Positions 1 to 12,460 of a DNA stretch of 64,000 bases are shown here, piece by piece. Location of the stretch: NCBI GenBank assembly GCA_026008535.1, contig BRKX01000014.1, forward strand, positions 5,951,001 to 6,015,000, written 5' to 3'. Every line of letters starts with the position of its first letter. Within the stretch, counting starts at the first letter, position 1. The DNA comes from Perilla frutescens (lineage: Eukaryota; Streptophyta; Magnoliopsida; Lamiales; Lamiaceae). The notes under the pieces are model-generated. The model was not told the DNA's origin, did not search any database, and saw nothing but the letters and a program-made list of their open reading frames with translations. Both the position numbers and the translations under genes were made by a program.

Positions 1-207
1 GTAGAATTTTTTTCATGTTATGTATCATTAAATAAAGTAGATAGTTTCATTTGCTTTCATATGGAAATGTGGCAGACATCTGTTTCCAGTAATCACTAAG
101 ATATGACTATGGCAAGGCAGCAGATTTCCTTTACCAAAATGTCATGAAATTCAATTTTTTAATCAATATATATTGGATTATGGATCAGAACTTTATTTTT
201 CGTGCAG

Positions 208-3200
208 TTATATTAAAGATTATGATGGAGGAATCCTTATGGAATGCCACATTGACCCAAAGCTTCCATATACTGATTTATCAACAATGATACGCCGTCA
301 GAGGCAGGTATGACCGTGTTAGTGCTCTGTCAATTGATATTTTGTAGGCTGTTAGATTCGGAGTGAGTGTGTGGTGTAGCATGTCGAGCTCTTTCATGAA
401 CCAACAATGTTGCTAATAGGATGATGCTTTTTCCTTTATTCATATTTCTTAACTGGTGTGTCACTGTGTTGTATTTCGTGGCAGCTACATGCTAAAATAA
501 CTAAAATTCACTTGTATATTTTTTATTGCTAGGCAATTGATGAAAAGATTAGGGAGCTCTCAAATTGTCACATTGTATACCCCGGCATTGATTTTCAGAA
601 GGTAAATGCACTCAATGCAGTTATTGGCTCTTAACTTGTGTACGGTGATGGTGTACATATCATTCCTTCTTCAACCTCTTATCTATTAAAATATCACTGA
701 TGTGCTGAATACCTATTTCTTGGTTCGGGCTTATTCTAGTCATCTCTGTTATGTTCGAGTGTGAATGCATAAAAACCTTAAGTTATAAGAAAGGGTACTC
801 ACTTTGTAGGTAGCTATATGTCCACATTAAAATACTTGCAAATGGCTCTCTAAGATTTCCAGGTTTCAGTTGGTGGATGAAAGAATAATTATTCCCATCT
901 CTTTGTTCTATTTTGTAATTCTATGAATTTGTTGTTTATAATAATCTTTGAAATACGTTTATTGCAACAGACGGCAATGGCATGAATATGAGGACTAGGC
1001 AGAGAAAAAACTGTTCATTTCAGCTTGTAGTTTGTTCCAATCAAGTATCAGAAATTTGCAATTCTGATGCTATGTTTACACTTGCTTCCTACTTTGGTTT
1101 TGAACAAGGATTATGGTCATGTTTTTATACTGTCATGGAATTTAGTTTGTAAGTTCTGTACTTATGTGAATTATTCTTCTGTTCAGAAAGAGGCTGGTAT
1201 TCCCAAGAAACCCATCAAAGATGACATACCTGGCTTGAGTGAGTCTCCCTTTACCCTCTCAGAAATTATTACTGAATGGCTATCTTAGTTTTTATGGGAA
1301 GTTTTTTTTTTTTACATGGAGTCATTTCTTACCTCACCTTCACATTAGTTGGTTTATGTGCCTATCTCTCTTTCTAGTTTGTTAATTATATGTGGTTTAT
1401 AATATTGTGCTTTCTATATTTTCCTTATAATACTGCCAAACTGAATGTGTTATTTTCTCCTCTTATATGTTACCTCCTGAAAGCATCAAATCCTTTTCAG
1501 TATCGTCCTTACATAGATGAGCAGTGCTACTAGAAAATCTGCTGCTAGTTGAGTTGCCATAGCTGGCTGTAATATAATTTTTGTAATATATGTAAATAAT
1601 ACCAAATAATAATTTACGCTTGCAATTTTCCTACTCGTGTGTTGATGAATAGTAAATAATGTATTCAGATGACACATGTATTATACATTGAATTAATATA
1701 TAAGTAATTCCTTAACTGTTCTCAAAAAGCAAAAGGCCTCCTTAATTGTTGATGTTGCCATAGTTGAGTTTCAGTTTGAGTATTTGAAGCTGCCAAATAA
1801 AGCTATTTATTATGAGGTGAGGAGATCTTATGATAATAATCTTTTGTAAATTTCACGCCTTGGTAGCGCTCTATAACCCTCTAACGTTTATTTAATTTTG
1901 ATTATGTGCTTCCTTTTTTTATTACTTATGACCTAATTTTAGACTTTATCGCAACCTAATTTAAATAGGAGAGGCGGGCTGGACCCCTGACCAGTATGGC
2001 CATTCTCAATTTAAACCAGTAAACTCATCTACAGATGCTGTTTCACATCAGAAACAACTGACTGCATTCATGCGCTCACTTGTTAAGGTAAGCCAGCTTG
2101 AATCGTGTTTAAGTAGCTAAGTTTCCGTACTGATAGACTGGCTTTAGTAGTTCCATTACCACATAAAAACATGTAGCATTAATGAGTTGCTGTGACTCGT
2201 GATTGCCCAATTTTTAAATTTAATGCAAATAATATATAGTCAGCAGCTTTCTACCATTTTGGGCTTTTAAACAAGTTGCTATTTGACTATCGATTAACAT
2301 TCATCAGTGTATAAAAGTGATATTATTCCTGAAGATATCTTTTTTATAATACTTTTATAGTGAGTTGGACTGTTTAGGGATTAACTTATGTCCTTGCTGC
2401 GGCATTTTAAAGTTTGTTCCATGACATATTATCTTCTATATCGAACACAACTGGATCACTTCAAAGCTTTCATTTTTCATTTAATTTGGGCGATGGCATT
2501 CATAACAGTTTTGCAATACCTGCTCATTTTTTGTGCCATGCTGTTGATAGTCCTCTTATTTTGAGCAGGCAGTGCATGATCATCCCGATTCTTGGCCATT
2601 TAAGGAACCTGTTGATGCACGAGATGTACCTGACTACTATGAGATCATTAAGGATCCAATCGGTATGTTTCGTGTATATGTTTATGAGTAAGCACCCTTG
2701 TCTGCTAAGTTATAGCTTTTCTTGATGAAATGCAGGTGGTAACATTGCTCTTGAAATAATATGCTTCCCCTAATCACAGCTCACCCGGTTCTAGCTCTCC
2801 CAAGTGTCCCATTCATTTTGACTACTGTGCATATTTTGGGGGAAGTGGATTGATCGAGAAAGATTTCTTGTTTTATTATATGATTGAATTCCTTTAAAAC
2901 CAAACTCTCAAACCTGCTTTCACAGAAATTCATTAGATTCGATTCTTAGTTTGGACCACTGATTGTGTACAATATCCTACAAGTGATCTGCTGTGTCCAT
3001 ATATCCCCGTACGAGTTTCTTATTATCCTAACATAGCATTTGTGAAGTGCTTCTTATATACTGCATTTCTACTCTGCAGATTTAAAAACAATGTCAAAGC
3101 GGGTGGAGTCCGAGCAATATTATGTGACATTTGAGATGTTTGTGGCCGATGTTCGGAGAATGTTCTCGAATGCACGCACCTATAACTCCCCAGAGACGAT

Positions 3201-3375
3201 CTATTACAAATGTTCTACCAGGCATGATTGCAGCTCGTATATGAAAAAATTCCAAACAAGCTGGGCTTTTGTTCGTTTTGGACCTAACATAAATTTTTTG
3301 CCTTGCAGGTTGGAAGCACATTTTACAACCAAAGTTCAAGCTGGTCTGCAAGCTAGTGTCAAGACTCAGCCATAG
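208..3375 (+). CDS. HAG1: Histone acetyltransferase GCN5 (3' half, bromodomain)
   Basis: C-terminal part of the SAGA-type lysine acetyltransferase that acetylates histone H3 in the nucleus. Visible exons: 208-307, 533-601, 1187-1238, 1969-2087, 2569-2662, 3080-3221 and 3309-3375 (stop TAG), 213 codons; earlier exons lie left of the window. The first exon reads YIKDYDGGILMECHIDPKLP, the end of the GNAT domain, followed by the IDEKIRELSNCHIVYPGIDF segment. EAGWTPDQYGH starts the linker to a bromodomain with WPFKEPVDARDVPDYYEIIK, the acetyl-lysine-pocket loop, and ARTYNSPETIYY, which holds the conserved Asn. The protein ends KVQAGLQASVKTQP, as plant GCN5 does. All introns are GT-AG except the last (3222-3308), which starts with GC; it is 87 nt and has no in-frame stop. 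The 3'UTR probably extends to about 3840. Identification is by recognised family sequence. Confidence 0.96.
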
Positions 3376-5456
3376 CCAGTTCTTGCTTCCTCGGATACAT
3401 TCATGGGTTCGGAGCTCATCAACCACGTATCTCTTATAACCGTATTAACTGTAAATTCAATTTATTGTCTTAATTTATCCAGAAGAAGAAAATTGAAGAC
3501 TGAAGGGCATCAAAAATACCCTCAGCTTCATCTTCTGTAACGGCATGTTTCGTTCACCGATGCTGCCGTTTTCTTTTATTTAGTTGAGTTGTAGTCGATC
3601 AGTCGTAACACGGGATGGAGTATTTATAGTCGGCAGTTGAAGACTTTGGATGGAAGAGAAATTAAATGAGTTTATAAATTTTGTACAGTAGGTGGTTGAA
3701 TTTCAATTTTCAAGTGTAGAGTAACATGTTTTACATTTGTTGGATGCTACGTGGTTGGGCATGTTTTGACGTGAACGTGCTAGGTGTTGTATTTAGTAAC
3801 TTTTCTTAATTATATAACAAAATACATTGGTGTCAGAGTGTTGTGTTGTACAGTATCATATTTTCTAGGGATAAGGTTGAATTTAGTTCCTAAATTATTT
3901 CCAAAGGTGCATTTAGACTTTCGGACAATTTTTGGTTCCAGTTAGACTCTTTTTAAGTATCAAACTTAGTTCAATTAGGCTGTTATATTCATGACAGTGA
4001 TAGCACTGATGGAATAACAAGATGTTTAAATTAAACTTTATCAATTAACTTTTTCTCAAACATAAAATTTTCAAATATGAGAAATAACACTATGCTATAA
4101 GGCTCGTGGAGTCGTGGTTAGGACTTAGGAGTGAGTATTCGATTGATTTTACCTAATTTTCCAATCGAACCAAATAAATTGATTTTTTTGAAATTTAAAA
4201 CTGAACTGAACAATCTTAATAACCGGTTTGGTTTGATATTCGGTTATTTTGGTGTGCAACCGGTTTTTTTGTTGTTTAATTCGACCATTTTTTACTTTTG
4301 TTGAAAGTAAATAAAATATATATATATTTCAAGTCTTAAATATATAATTCTAAGCTAAAAAGGATACATCAAGAAACGTACGAGTGTTATAAAAAAATTA
4401 AAAGCAAAATATTATTGAAGATTAAATCACATGAATGGAACATTAAAAAAAAGGTGATTGTTAATCATCAACTCGAATTAAGATCTATTGTCCGCGACTC
4501 TTACAGCTTATTAAACAAATTATTAGATGTGGTTATCATTGAAGAATTCACATCACGTAATTAATTACATAATCAAATTCAAAATTATAAATAAGCAAAA
4601 TATTTCACATAACAAGATTAAATAGAAAGATTGGTCGGTTTATTCTGGCTGTTTGGATTTTTTTTTTTCAATGGAAACTAAACGAAAATTGAAAACAATT
4701 TTTTTTTTTAATTTGAAAATTGAACCGAATCAAAATAATAGTGATTGCTTCAATTCGGTTCGATTTATAAACTTTTCCATATTTTTTCTTATGCTGAAGA
4801 TAACCTGTAACCATTATAAAAAAAGAGCCTAGATAAACAACATTTAAAAATAATTATTACAAACTCATGCCTAATGATATTGATGAGATTTAAACTCGAT
4901 TTTTTAGATTTTTTCCTCACCTTACCGTGGCCATGGGCACACCGTAGAGCTGTCAAATGGGTTGAGATTGGGAATGGGAATCGGCCCGACCCAAACCCAT
5001 GGGCCAAATGTAATATGACGTGCCTAGCCCGATTGGCCCGAAGTGATTCGGGACTACAATTTATGTGTCAATCCGAAATTCGGTTCGGGTCACGCCCGTC
5101 ACTAACAGTTAAATTTGAAATTTTTCACTAAGCTGACCCCAGTCCGTTAATGCTAATTTTTTTGGGCCCGGGTCCAACACATTTGAAGTCTATAAAATCG
5201 TGGTCCATTGGGCCGGGCTGGTTTTAACAACTCTACATGCTATTCAGCTATTGCTCCCCACGTTTTAGATAGATGAAAAAAAAAAAAAAAAAAAGTATTC
5301 GCACGTGAAAGAGAGTCAGTCGAGACTCGAGAGAGGGCGAGTTAGAAATAGTATACTTTCTGAGGGGTAATTCGTAAATTATTTATTTCAATTTGTTTTT
5401 ACCATTTACTCTATTCATTATTATTGCTGATCAACTGCGTTCGCAAATTCCAATCG

Positions 5457-5458
<2 letters not shown>
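3376..5458. other. HAG1 3'UTR and AT-rich intergenic DNA
   Basis: The first 400-450 bases are probably the HAG1 3'UTR. From about 3860 the text has phrases typical of degenerate dispersed plant repeats. A GC-richer patch at 4930-5230 has repeated GGCCCG/GGGCCC words around a gene-free stretch, probably an old transposon fragment. No coding sequence was recognised. Confidence 0.5.

Positions 5459-5492
<34 letters not shown>
5459..5492 (+). repeat. (CT)n microsatellite in VHA-F leader
   Basis: About 17 CT units lie immediately upstream of, or inside, the 5'UTR of the V-ATPase subunit F gene. Pyrimidine-rich (CT) tracts are common near plant transcription starts. Confidence 0.9.
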
Positions 5493-5494
<2 letters not shown>

Positions 5495-5694
5495 GATCTA
5501 CACACAATTCCCAGATTAGATTAACAGCTTTTGACAGGTATTTTCTCGAATTTCGTATTCAAATTTCGTCTTTGCTGGTATAAACGTTTGGCAAAATCAT
5601 TGAAAACTCGGATTAGATTCTCGTTTTGATGGATTTCTCGCCGTTTTACGTCTTGGAATCAGGTTGTTGTTAATTGTTGAAATTTCTAATAGCA

Positions 5695-7842
5695 ATGGCG
5701 AACAAGCCTCAGATCCGTAGTAACAGCTCGGCGCTCATAGCTATGATCGCCGACGAGGTACCAATTTTTGCAGTTTTGTTGCTCTGTTCATTCCTTTTTG
5801 TAACTGAATTTGTTTCACGAGTTTCGATTTTGCTCGTTAATTTGGAGTTTTGCAACTTCGACTGCAGTTTATTTTCTGTAACTGGGCTGCATATCTAGCT
5901 GAATTGGAATGTGATGTGTTGATTGTACGGTTGTTTAAAATCATAAACTTGCTCGTTTATCTCTCTCTCGTTTGTGGTCTATTTGTTTCGTAGAACTATA
6001 TTTTCGTTATTATGCTTTTTTTAGATGCGTCGTGAAATATTAAGCTGGTTGGTGGTTTCGTTTTTTCAGTTGTTTGGTCTGTTTTGTATGTTGTTTGGGG
6101 AAGAAGAGGGTTGCACGGGTTGAGTCTTGTATCACGCTTCATAGATTAAGTGAAAAAAGGTTGGAGTATAAAGTATAAACTTAAAATGACATGGTTTTTC
6201 ATCAATGTTCACTGGTTATATACTTATATCACATGTCGTCTTCAAGTACTATCTTCTTACTGTTTTACTTTGATTCAAAAAATACTGTTTTCTCTCAAAT
6301 GCTGTCTTCAAGTGTATTGCTCATACTTCAAATATGCCACAATGCTCTAACAAGCTGGTGTATTCGTGTTGGTTGTATCTGCATTGATTTATATTATCAA
6401 ACTAAACCATCCCTATGAGTTTTGAAAAGAGAGGAAATTTGGCATTGTGTTAATAGGCTGAAGTCACCTGTGCTTTTATATGAAATGCTTCATGTGTTAT
6501 ACCAGTGTTCTGTCCCTCTACTAATTTTGTCTGAATGTTGATGTAAGATGACCTGATTAGTGAATCGTCCGTAGCCAAGTCTGTTACAGTTTCTTTCCTC
6601 TCTTTTTTCATATAAGATGTTACACAGATAGTTATTTCTTGCGTATCATAAGGTAAATTTACTGATGATACCCTTGTTAATGTAGGACACGATTACTGGA
6701 TTTTTGTTGGCTGGAGTTGGTAATGTTGATTTGAGGAGGAACACTAATTACCTCATAGTGGACTCAAGTATGTTCAGTGCCTTTTTTTCTCAATACTTCG
6801 TTATTTTATTAGAATATAATGATTGCAACAATCTCAGTGCTGGAACATGCTTTCTCAATTAATCTAATTTTTTGTGTGCATGATTACAACAAAATCTGTA
6901 AATTCTTGTTTAAAATATATGAAGATTCGGGGTGCTTTGGAGGGAATCCTTGCCATGGTTATTCTGTTTAAAATTATTTAGTTAGCGGTATAACTTCAGA
7001 AATGTGCCAGAGTTTGGAATGGTATTAAAATTACATTTTTCTAATAATTATCTTTATCTAATCCCTATGCTTTGGTTATATATACTTGTTTAAATTAGTG
7101 GTGGCAGTGTGCCTTCCGAGAAAGGATAAATTAGTTACAACTCTTTTCTTTATTTTAATGAAGTCTAAATCACCCACCTATGTTCTCTGAGTGTGCTCTC
7201 CCTATGAAAGATCGACTCTGGATTTCTTTTCCATCGAGCTTTCAATGCCATTTATGATTCTCATTGTGTATCCTTCCTTTTGATGTAGAAACTACTGTGA
7301 AACAGATTGAAGATGCCTTCAAAGATTTCACAACAAGAGAAGACATTGCTATCGTTTTAATCAGTCAATTTGTAAGTCCATAGCTCTCTCTGTCTGCGCA
7401 TTACTAAATCATTCGTTCATATAATTTCATCAGTATTTAAAGCAGTCAATCGCACAATGGAAGAAATCAATCGAGGATATTTCTTACAGTGAACTACATT
7501 TTTCTGTCGGAATTGATCATTAATGATGTTATGTTTGTCTACTGTGGCATTCTTGGTTGGGCAAGATTGTTTAATTCAATTTAAAACCTGCTGCTTGTTT
7601 TCCATTTGCTTCCTGTTTATCTGTGACTGTAAGTGTAACCATCGGTTGTGGCTAAATCTTTCGTTCTCTCGTTTCAGGTAGCAAACATGATACGGTTTCT
7701 AGTAGACAGCTACAACAAACCAATCCCAGCAATCTTGGAGATCCCTTCCAAGGATCACCCCTATGATCCTGCACACGACTCTGTTCTTTCGAGAGTGAAG
7801 TACCTATTCTCCTCTGAATCAGTTGCGGGTGATAGGCGTTGA
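5695..7842 (+). CDS. VHA-F: V-type proton ATPase subunit F
   Basis: Subunit F of the peripheral V1 sector, part of the central rotor stalk of the vacuolar proton pump. Four exons: 5695-5757, 6686-6767, 7289-7371 and 7678-7842, giving about 130 aa, the family's usual length. The product starts MANKPQIRSNSSALIAMIAD, continues with TGFLLAGVGNVDLRRNTNYL, and ends NMIRFLVDSYNKPIPAILEI then PSKDHPYDPAHDSVLSRVKY, matching plant VHA-F throughout. The start is the first ATG in frame, giving an N-terminus of the expected length. A 5'UTR intron is likely between the donor at about 5538 (ACAG|GTATTT) and the acceptor at about 5662 (ATCAG|GTTG). The gene lies 2.3 kb downstream of HAG1 on the same strand; I see no functional link. 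Confidence 0.97.
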
Positions 7843-9158
7843 GCATCGTTTAAATATTTATTTGTACCTACCGAATATGTGGCTACTATCTTTGTCCATT
7901 TGTTTATCTGCCAACCTTTCGTCTCTATGGATTCATGTCGACATTTTTGTAATCCGAGATAATCCGCGCTTACACCGCGATTGGAATACTGTCGAGTGCA
8001 ATAAGATGTCTTCGTGATAGTTGATTTGTTTGGCTTACAACAGCAAGTAAACCTCTGAGAACACTATTTTTTTGTTCGAAACTGAAATCTTTAAAATTGT
8101 ATTTCGAGTTCTTTGAATGATTATCTTAGGGCATTATCGAACTAGCGACTTAAAATTGAAAGCTTTTGTCCCCTTTTTTTTTGTGCGTGCCTTGACTAAA
8201 ATAGAAAGCTGCTAGTGCAGATTTTTAGCTTTTGGTGAAGTTCTCCAGTTCTTTTAAGTCGTTTTCTAGAGATTTTGCTTCAACCAATAGCTTTAGCATG
8301 AGATTATCAATAAACGATACAATCTGCTTGAAATAAGGGGGAGAAATGACACTAGTCGCATGAGATAGTGTACATGGAAAAATAGACACTTGGGATAAAA
8401 ACATGTCAGAAATAGACAAAGTGACAAAATACCCATTTTTCACATATTTTCTTGTGAAGCTTAGAGCATCAAGAATATTTGCAAACCTTTATTTGTCTTT
8501 TAAGAGATTAGTTCCACCTGAAATTTGTTTGAATATCCTTAGCGCTTGAAATATCTAACGAGCAATAAGTAGACTTCTTTTCTATCTTTCTAGCGGTGGG
8601 CTCCACCTGAAAAATTATTACTATTTTTAGCGCCCGAAAATTGTCTTTATCATTGAAAATATTTGACCAGTGATAATGAGAATTTCCCCCTCATAAAAAT
8701 GTGAAAGCATGTCACCTTCGTCCTTTTCCTCACTTTTGTCAGTCATGCACGAGAAAGACAATTATAAAATGCAGTCACGTCAACATAAATTCATAAGTAC
8801 TTGACTTCTCAGGTTTAATTTAATCACTTCACACTAAATTAAATACATCCACGTGGCAAACATCCAGCCGCGGTATGCAATGCGACTGGATGTAGCGTCG
8901 AGCGAACCCACTAAATGTATCTATACCTACATGCTTTTATCTTGGGTGACTATTTTTTCATTACACTATCATATATGACTAGGTTCATGTATGTACGTGA
9001 ACTTCCTAAATATGCAACACTGCGAGAGTGGCTAAACAATAACATGCAAGTTTGGGATGACACAATTGGGATACTAAATGTCTCTTTAATTCCCCTAAGA
9101 ATTATCGAACTTGTCACTATACCTTGAATTCCAATAGATTCAAAAGAAAGAAGAGAAG
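7843..9158. other. Intergenic DNA after VHA-F
   Basis: About 200-300 bases are likely VHA-F 3'UTR. The rest is AT-rich with no recognisable gene. Around 8490-8690 there is a weak, diverged direct repeat of about 100 bp (two blocks with TCCACCTGAAA followed by TTAGCGC). Confidence 0.4.
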
Positions 9159-9628
9159 TATTGGATTAAGCCACCCTCATTAAGAGCATTTTTTTCTTAC
9201 TATTTCAGTATAGTATATATAAACATTAATATACAAAATATTGAGAATTTTATATTGTTTATGTTTTTAACATGAAGTTGAAAGTGTAGCACGAAAAACA
9301 CAAACTTAACACGTTTTGTAAATTTATCATTGATTCCAATTTCGGTGATAATTAAAATTGACATAAATGTTGGAAAATACACATAAATTGATCTTCCAAT
9401 TACTAAAAACGGTATCTTTTCAAGAGATTTCTATTAAAAGTCAAATGATGCCGTTTCTAATTAACAAACATCAATTTAAATTTTGCCGAAATTGAAATCA
9501 ATAATAAATTTACAAAATGTGTTAAATTCGTATTTTAGAGTAATAATTTAAAGTCTGTGTAAAGAACCAAAAACCGTGTAGGAGAGAGAAAAAAAATATA
9601 TAATGAAAACATAGGTTTAATCCAATGT
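9159..9628. mobile_element. Foldback MITE with long inverted repeats
   Basis: The two halves are imperfect inverted copies. The left end has TATTGGATTAAGCC; the right end has GGTTTAATCCAATG. The arms continue inward, for example TTTTGTAAATTTATCATTGA on the left against its near-complement TCAATAATAAATTTACAAAA on the right. There is no coding potential. A clean target-site duplication was not found, so the superfamily is undecided. Confidence 0.65.
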
Positions 9629-9980
9629 CATACCCCAACCTGATCATGAAATATTTACAATAATAAAGCACAAAATTACTCAAATGCATCATAGACATCC
9701 ATTAGATAATAGACTACAACTCCAATCCGATCAAGAAGCTGTTACAATAATAATGGACAGATACAATTATACAAATCCTTGGCCATTTTCATTACATCGC
9801 CATATAAATCATCCAGTAACACCAAAGGATATCAGAGAAATTTCTAGGCATGTTTCTAATCTAAACTCATACAATAGAACCAGCCAACAAATGATGTGCT
9901 CGATACCAGATGTCGAGCCTCCTTAACATCAGTACGAATGCAATCAGTTTTGACTCTGCCAGTCGAATTATGTGTAGGCC

Positions 9981-10827
9981 TTAATCTCCGCTTGCACAAC
10001 CGCCACAACCACAATGCACGCATTCTATAACCTTCTCCTCCCGCAAATGCTTTGGGACTCTGCAGACACACGTCGTTTGAAAGTTATGGTCCCGAGGCTG
10101 CATGCACCTCAGGCAGCAAAGCCTTTCATACCCAGGCTGCCATCAAAACAACTATCATGAGAATCTGTAACACTAGGTAATACACAGATTGCAATCTTGG
10201 ATTTTTTAACAGAATCAAGGTACACTATATTGTATGTTACTTCCTAAAACAATGTCTCCGATATCAAAATATTCAGTTGTTTACTCAGAAAGAATCCGAG
10301 TATCCGACATGGGAAAAACTGAATGAACACTAAAAGAAAAGAAGATTTGCATTGTCATTATATATTTCTTCAACATTATGAGCATGCATACCTTTTTCCA
10401 CTTTGCAATTAAGTTACGATCTGCATATCCCTGATCCAAGCAGAATTCATATAATTCCTTGGAGATTTCCTTCCTCCTGTGATAGAGGTCAAAGACGTAT
10501 CTACTCTTCTGATGGGCTATTTTGAAAATAGGCCACAAGGTCTCACATTTCCTCTTACCATCATGTGGATCATTCTCAGCTGCCACCAAAAAACAGACAA
10601 AACTAGGAAGATAAGAATATAATTTGAAAAGAAAGAAAACAGAAGGAAAAAATCACTACAGAACACAAATCACACAAAATTAAACTGAATAATGCAGAAT
10701 AATTTTAGATAATTGTCGATAAAAATAAAGCACCTTCTCTCATCTTTGCTTGTAGTTCACGTAGAGTAGGTTCAATCAACTCCCACCCCTCCGGGAACTT
10801 TACTCGGTTTGTCTTCACCTTTGGCAT
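9981..10827 (-). CDS. BUD31: BUD31/G10 spliceosome-associated protein
   Basis: Small, highly conserved zinc protein of the spliceosome (U2 snRNP/Prp19-associated), acting in pre-mRNA splicing in the nucleus. Coding exons on the minus strand: 10827-10734, 10579-10392 and 10136-9981, totalling 438 nt = 145 aa, the same length as I recall for Arabidopsis. It starts MPKVKTNRVKFPEGWELIEP, continues with ENDPHDGKRKCETLWPIFKI and KELYEFCLDQGYADRNLIAK, and ends with a Cys-rich zinc-binding tail (CCLRC, CVCR, CVHCGCGGCASGD). A 5'UTR intron runs from 12137 (donor CCAA|GTACGTA) to 10834 (acceptor CATAG|GGAACC), placing the start codon six bases into coding exon 1. The leader exon and promoter lie at about 12138-12460 and are duplicated upstream of UTP18. 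Confidence 0.97.
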
Positions 10828-11819
10828 GGTTCCCTATGTAAGAAACTGTCCAACAGTATGAGAAATTATGATTAGGAACACATAACTACATTGGCAAATG
10901 ATTAGTGTCGTGATTCAAAAGGTTGTATCTTTAAAACTTGAACTAGCTCAAATATGAGATAACTGTGATAATGATGACTTCCAGGATTACATAGATGCGT
11001 GAACTGGAAGATCGGAACTCAACAAGGAAAATCTCCAAGGTGACAGGAATCAAGCTCAAACATCGGAGATATTCTAGATTATGATTATCTCTTATGAGCT
11101 AAAATGCTAAACACACACCATACCTATTAATGACATCCAACAGCAACATGCTAAGAACTACTACATCCTAGTTAGAAGGAAAGAGCGTTTGCCTCTCAAA
11201 CGCAAGGCAAGAAAATAAAAGAATCATAAATTTTGTTACATATTATCAACAAGTTCCAAGTTCACAAATTAATATTCCTAAACGCAAACCACAAGGAAAG
11301 AAAAACCTCCTGCCAAAAAAAAAAACTAAATGAGAAGTTTTAACTTCCAAACCCTAAACATAAATGTTCATCAAATTGTCATAAACTTTTTGCGAAAGAA
11401 CAATCTGTCAAAGTAAACATAGTCAAGCTCAAAAATTGTCTTCTTTATTAAATTAATCTACATAAACCTAAAAAGATCTGATAATTTCAGCATGTGGATT
11501 TCAAAGAGAGGCAAAACCTCCAACAGTTCTAAAAAAAATTAAAGCAAGAAAAGTTGTTTTGTTATGAACCAATTCTTTTAATAATATGATTTGCTAGACG
11601 TGGAAACAGACTTCAAATATTTTTAGAAGAAAATATAGAACTTCCTTGAACTTTTGCACTGAGGAAATTAACAATCAAAACCGGTACATAATTACAAAGC
11701 AGGAAAAAAATGAGATAATCAAGTTATTTTCCGCACACTATAATTCATGTTTAAGTTTTTTTTCCTACGAAGATAACCTAATTAGGGAAATAATCCAAGA
11801 CCACCATAAAAATTATTTT

Positions 11820-12460
11820 TACCTAACAGAAATAATCTATATAATATATTAAACATAGTAATCGAGGAGTTTTCTTGGCGCCAAATTTCCAAGGACAATT
11901 TATGCCATTTCATGCTTACAGATTCTTTTTTTTTTTAAAAAAAAAAAAAAGACAATTGATTATCCAAGTAACTGCAGCAAAACTGATAATCAGTTATTTA
12001 GCACTTCTCGATTAAAATTAAAATTAAAATTTAAGATGGATAAATGCACGTTACAGAAGCAATTGTCAAACAATCTGAAAAATTTTAAAAAATTATAACA
12101 GAAAAAAATATTAAAAAAAATTACAACTTGTACGTACTTGGAAAACTTCGGTCGGTTGCTGCCGTGGAAGATCGCCGACAGATGTTGTTGGAGTGAAACA
12201 CAGGCAGCGGACGGTTGAATCCCCCAAGTTTGAACCAAAAAATTGAATTTTTTTTTCCCCCAAAAAAATTACAGAAGAAACATGAACGAAGACGAAGAGA
12301 GGAGCTAGGTTTTCCGCTGTTTTAATTTTATTTTAATTTTGGATTTTTTTATATTTGGGCTGAAATAAAAGTGTAAATGGGCCTGTACGTTGGGCCTATA
12401 TTCAATAGCATAAATAATTTATTTTTCTTTATTTTTAATGGCATATATATAAAAATAAAA
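11820..12460 (-). repeat. Duplicated promoter-leader-intron block, copy A (BUD31)
   Basis: In BUD31 sense this block contains two GGCCCA (site II-like) boxes at 12378-12383 and 12391-12396, the leader exon beginning near AAACCTAGCTCC (about 12310), a conserved CACGGCAGCAACCGAC core (about 12150-12170), the donor at 12137 and the first 300 bases of the 5'UTR intron. The same series of words, in the same order, stands upstream of UTP18 at 46875-47515 on the plus strand. The leader exons look roughly three-quarters to four-fifths identical by eye, with small indels; a run of about 70 bases at 11870-11940 is present only here. Confidence 0.88.
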
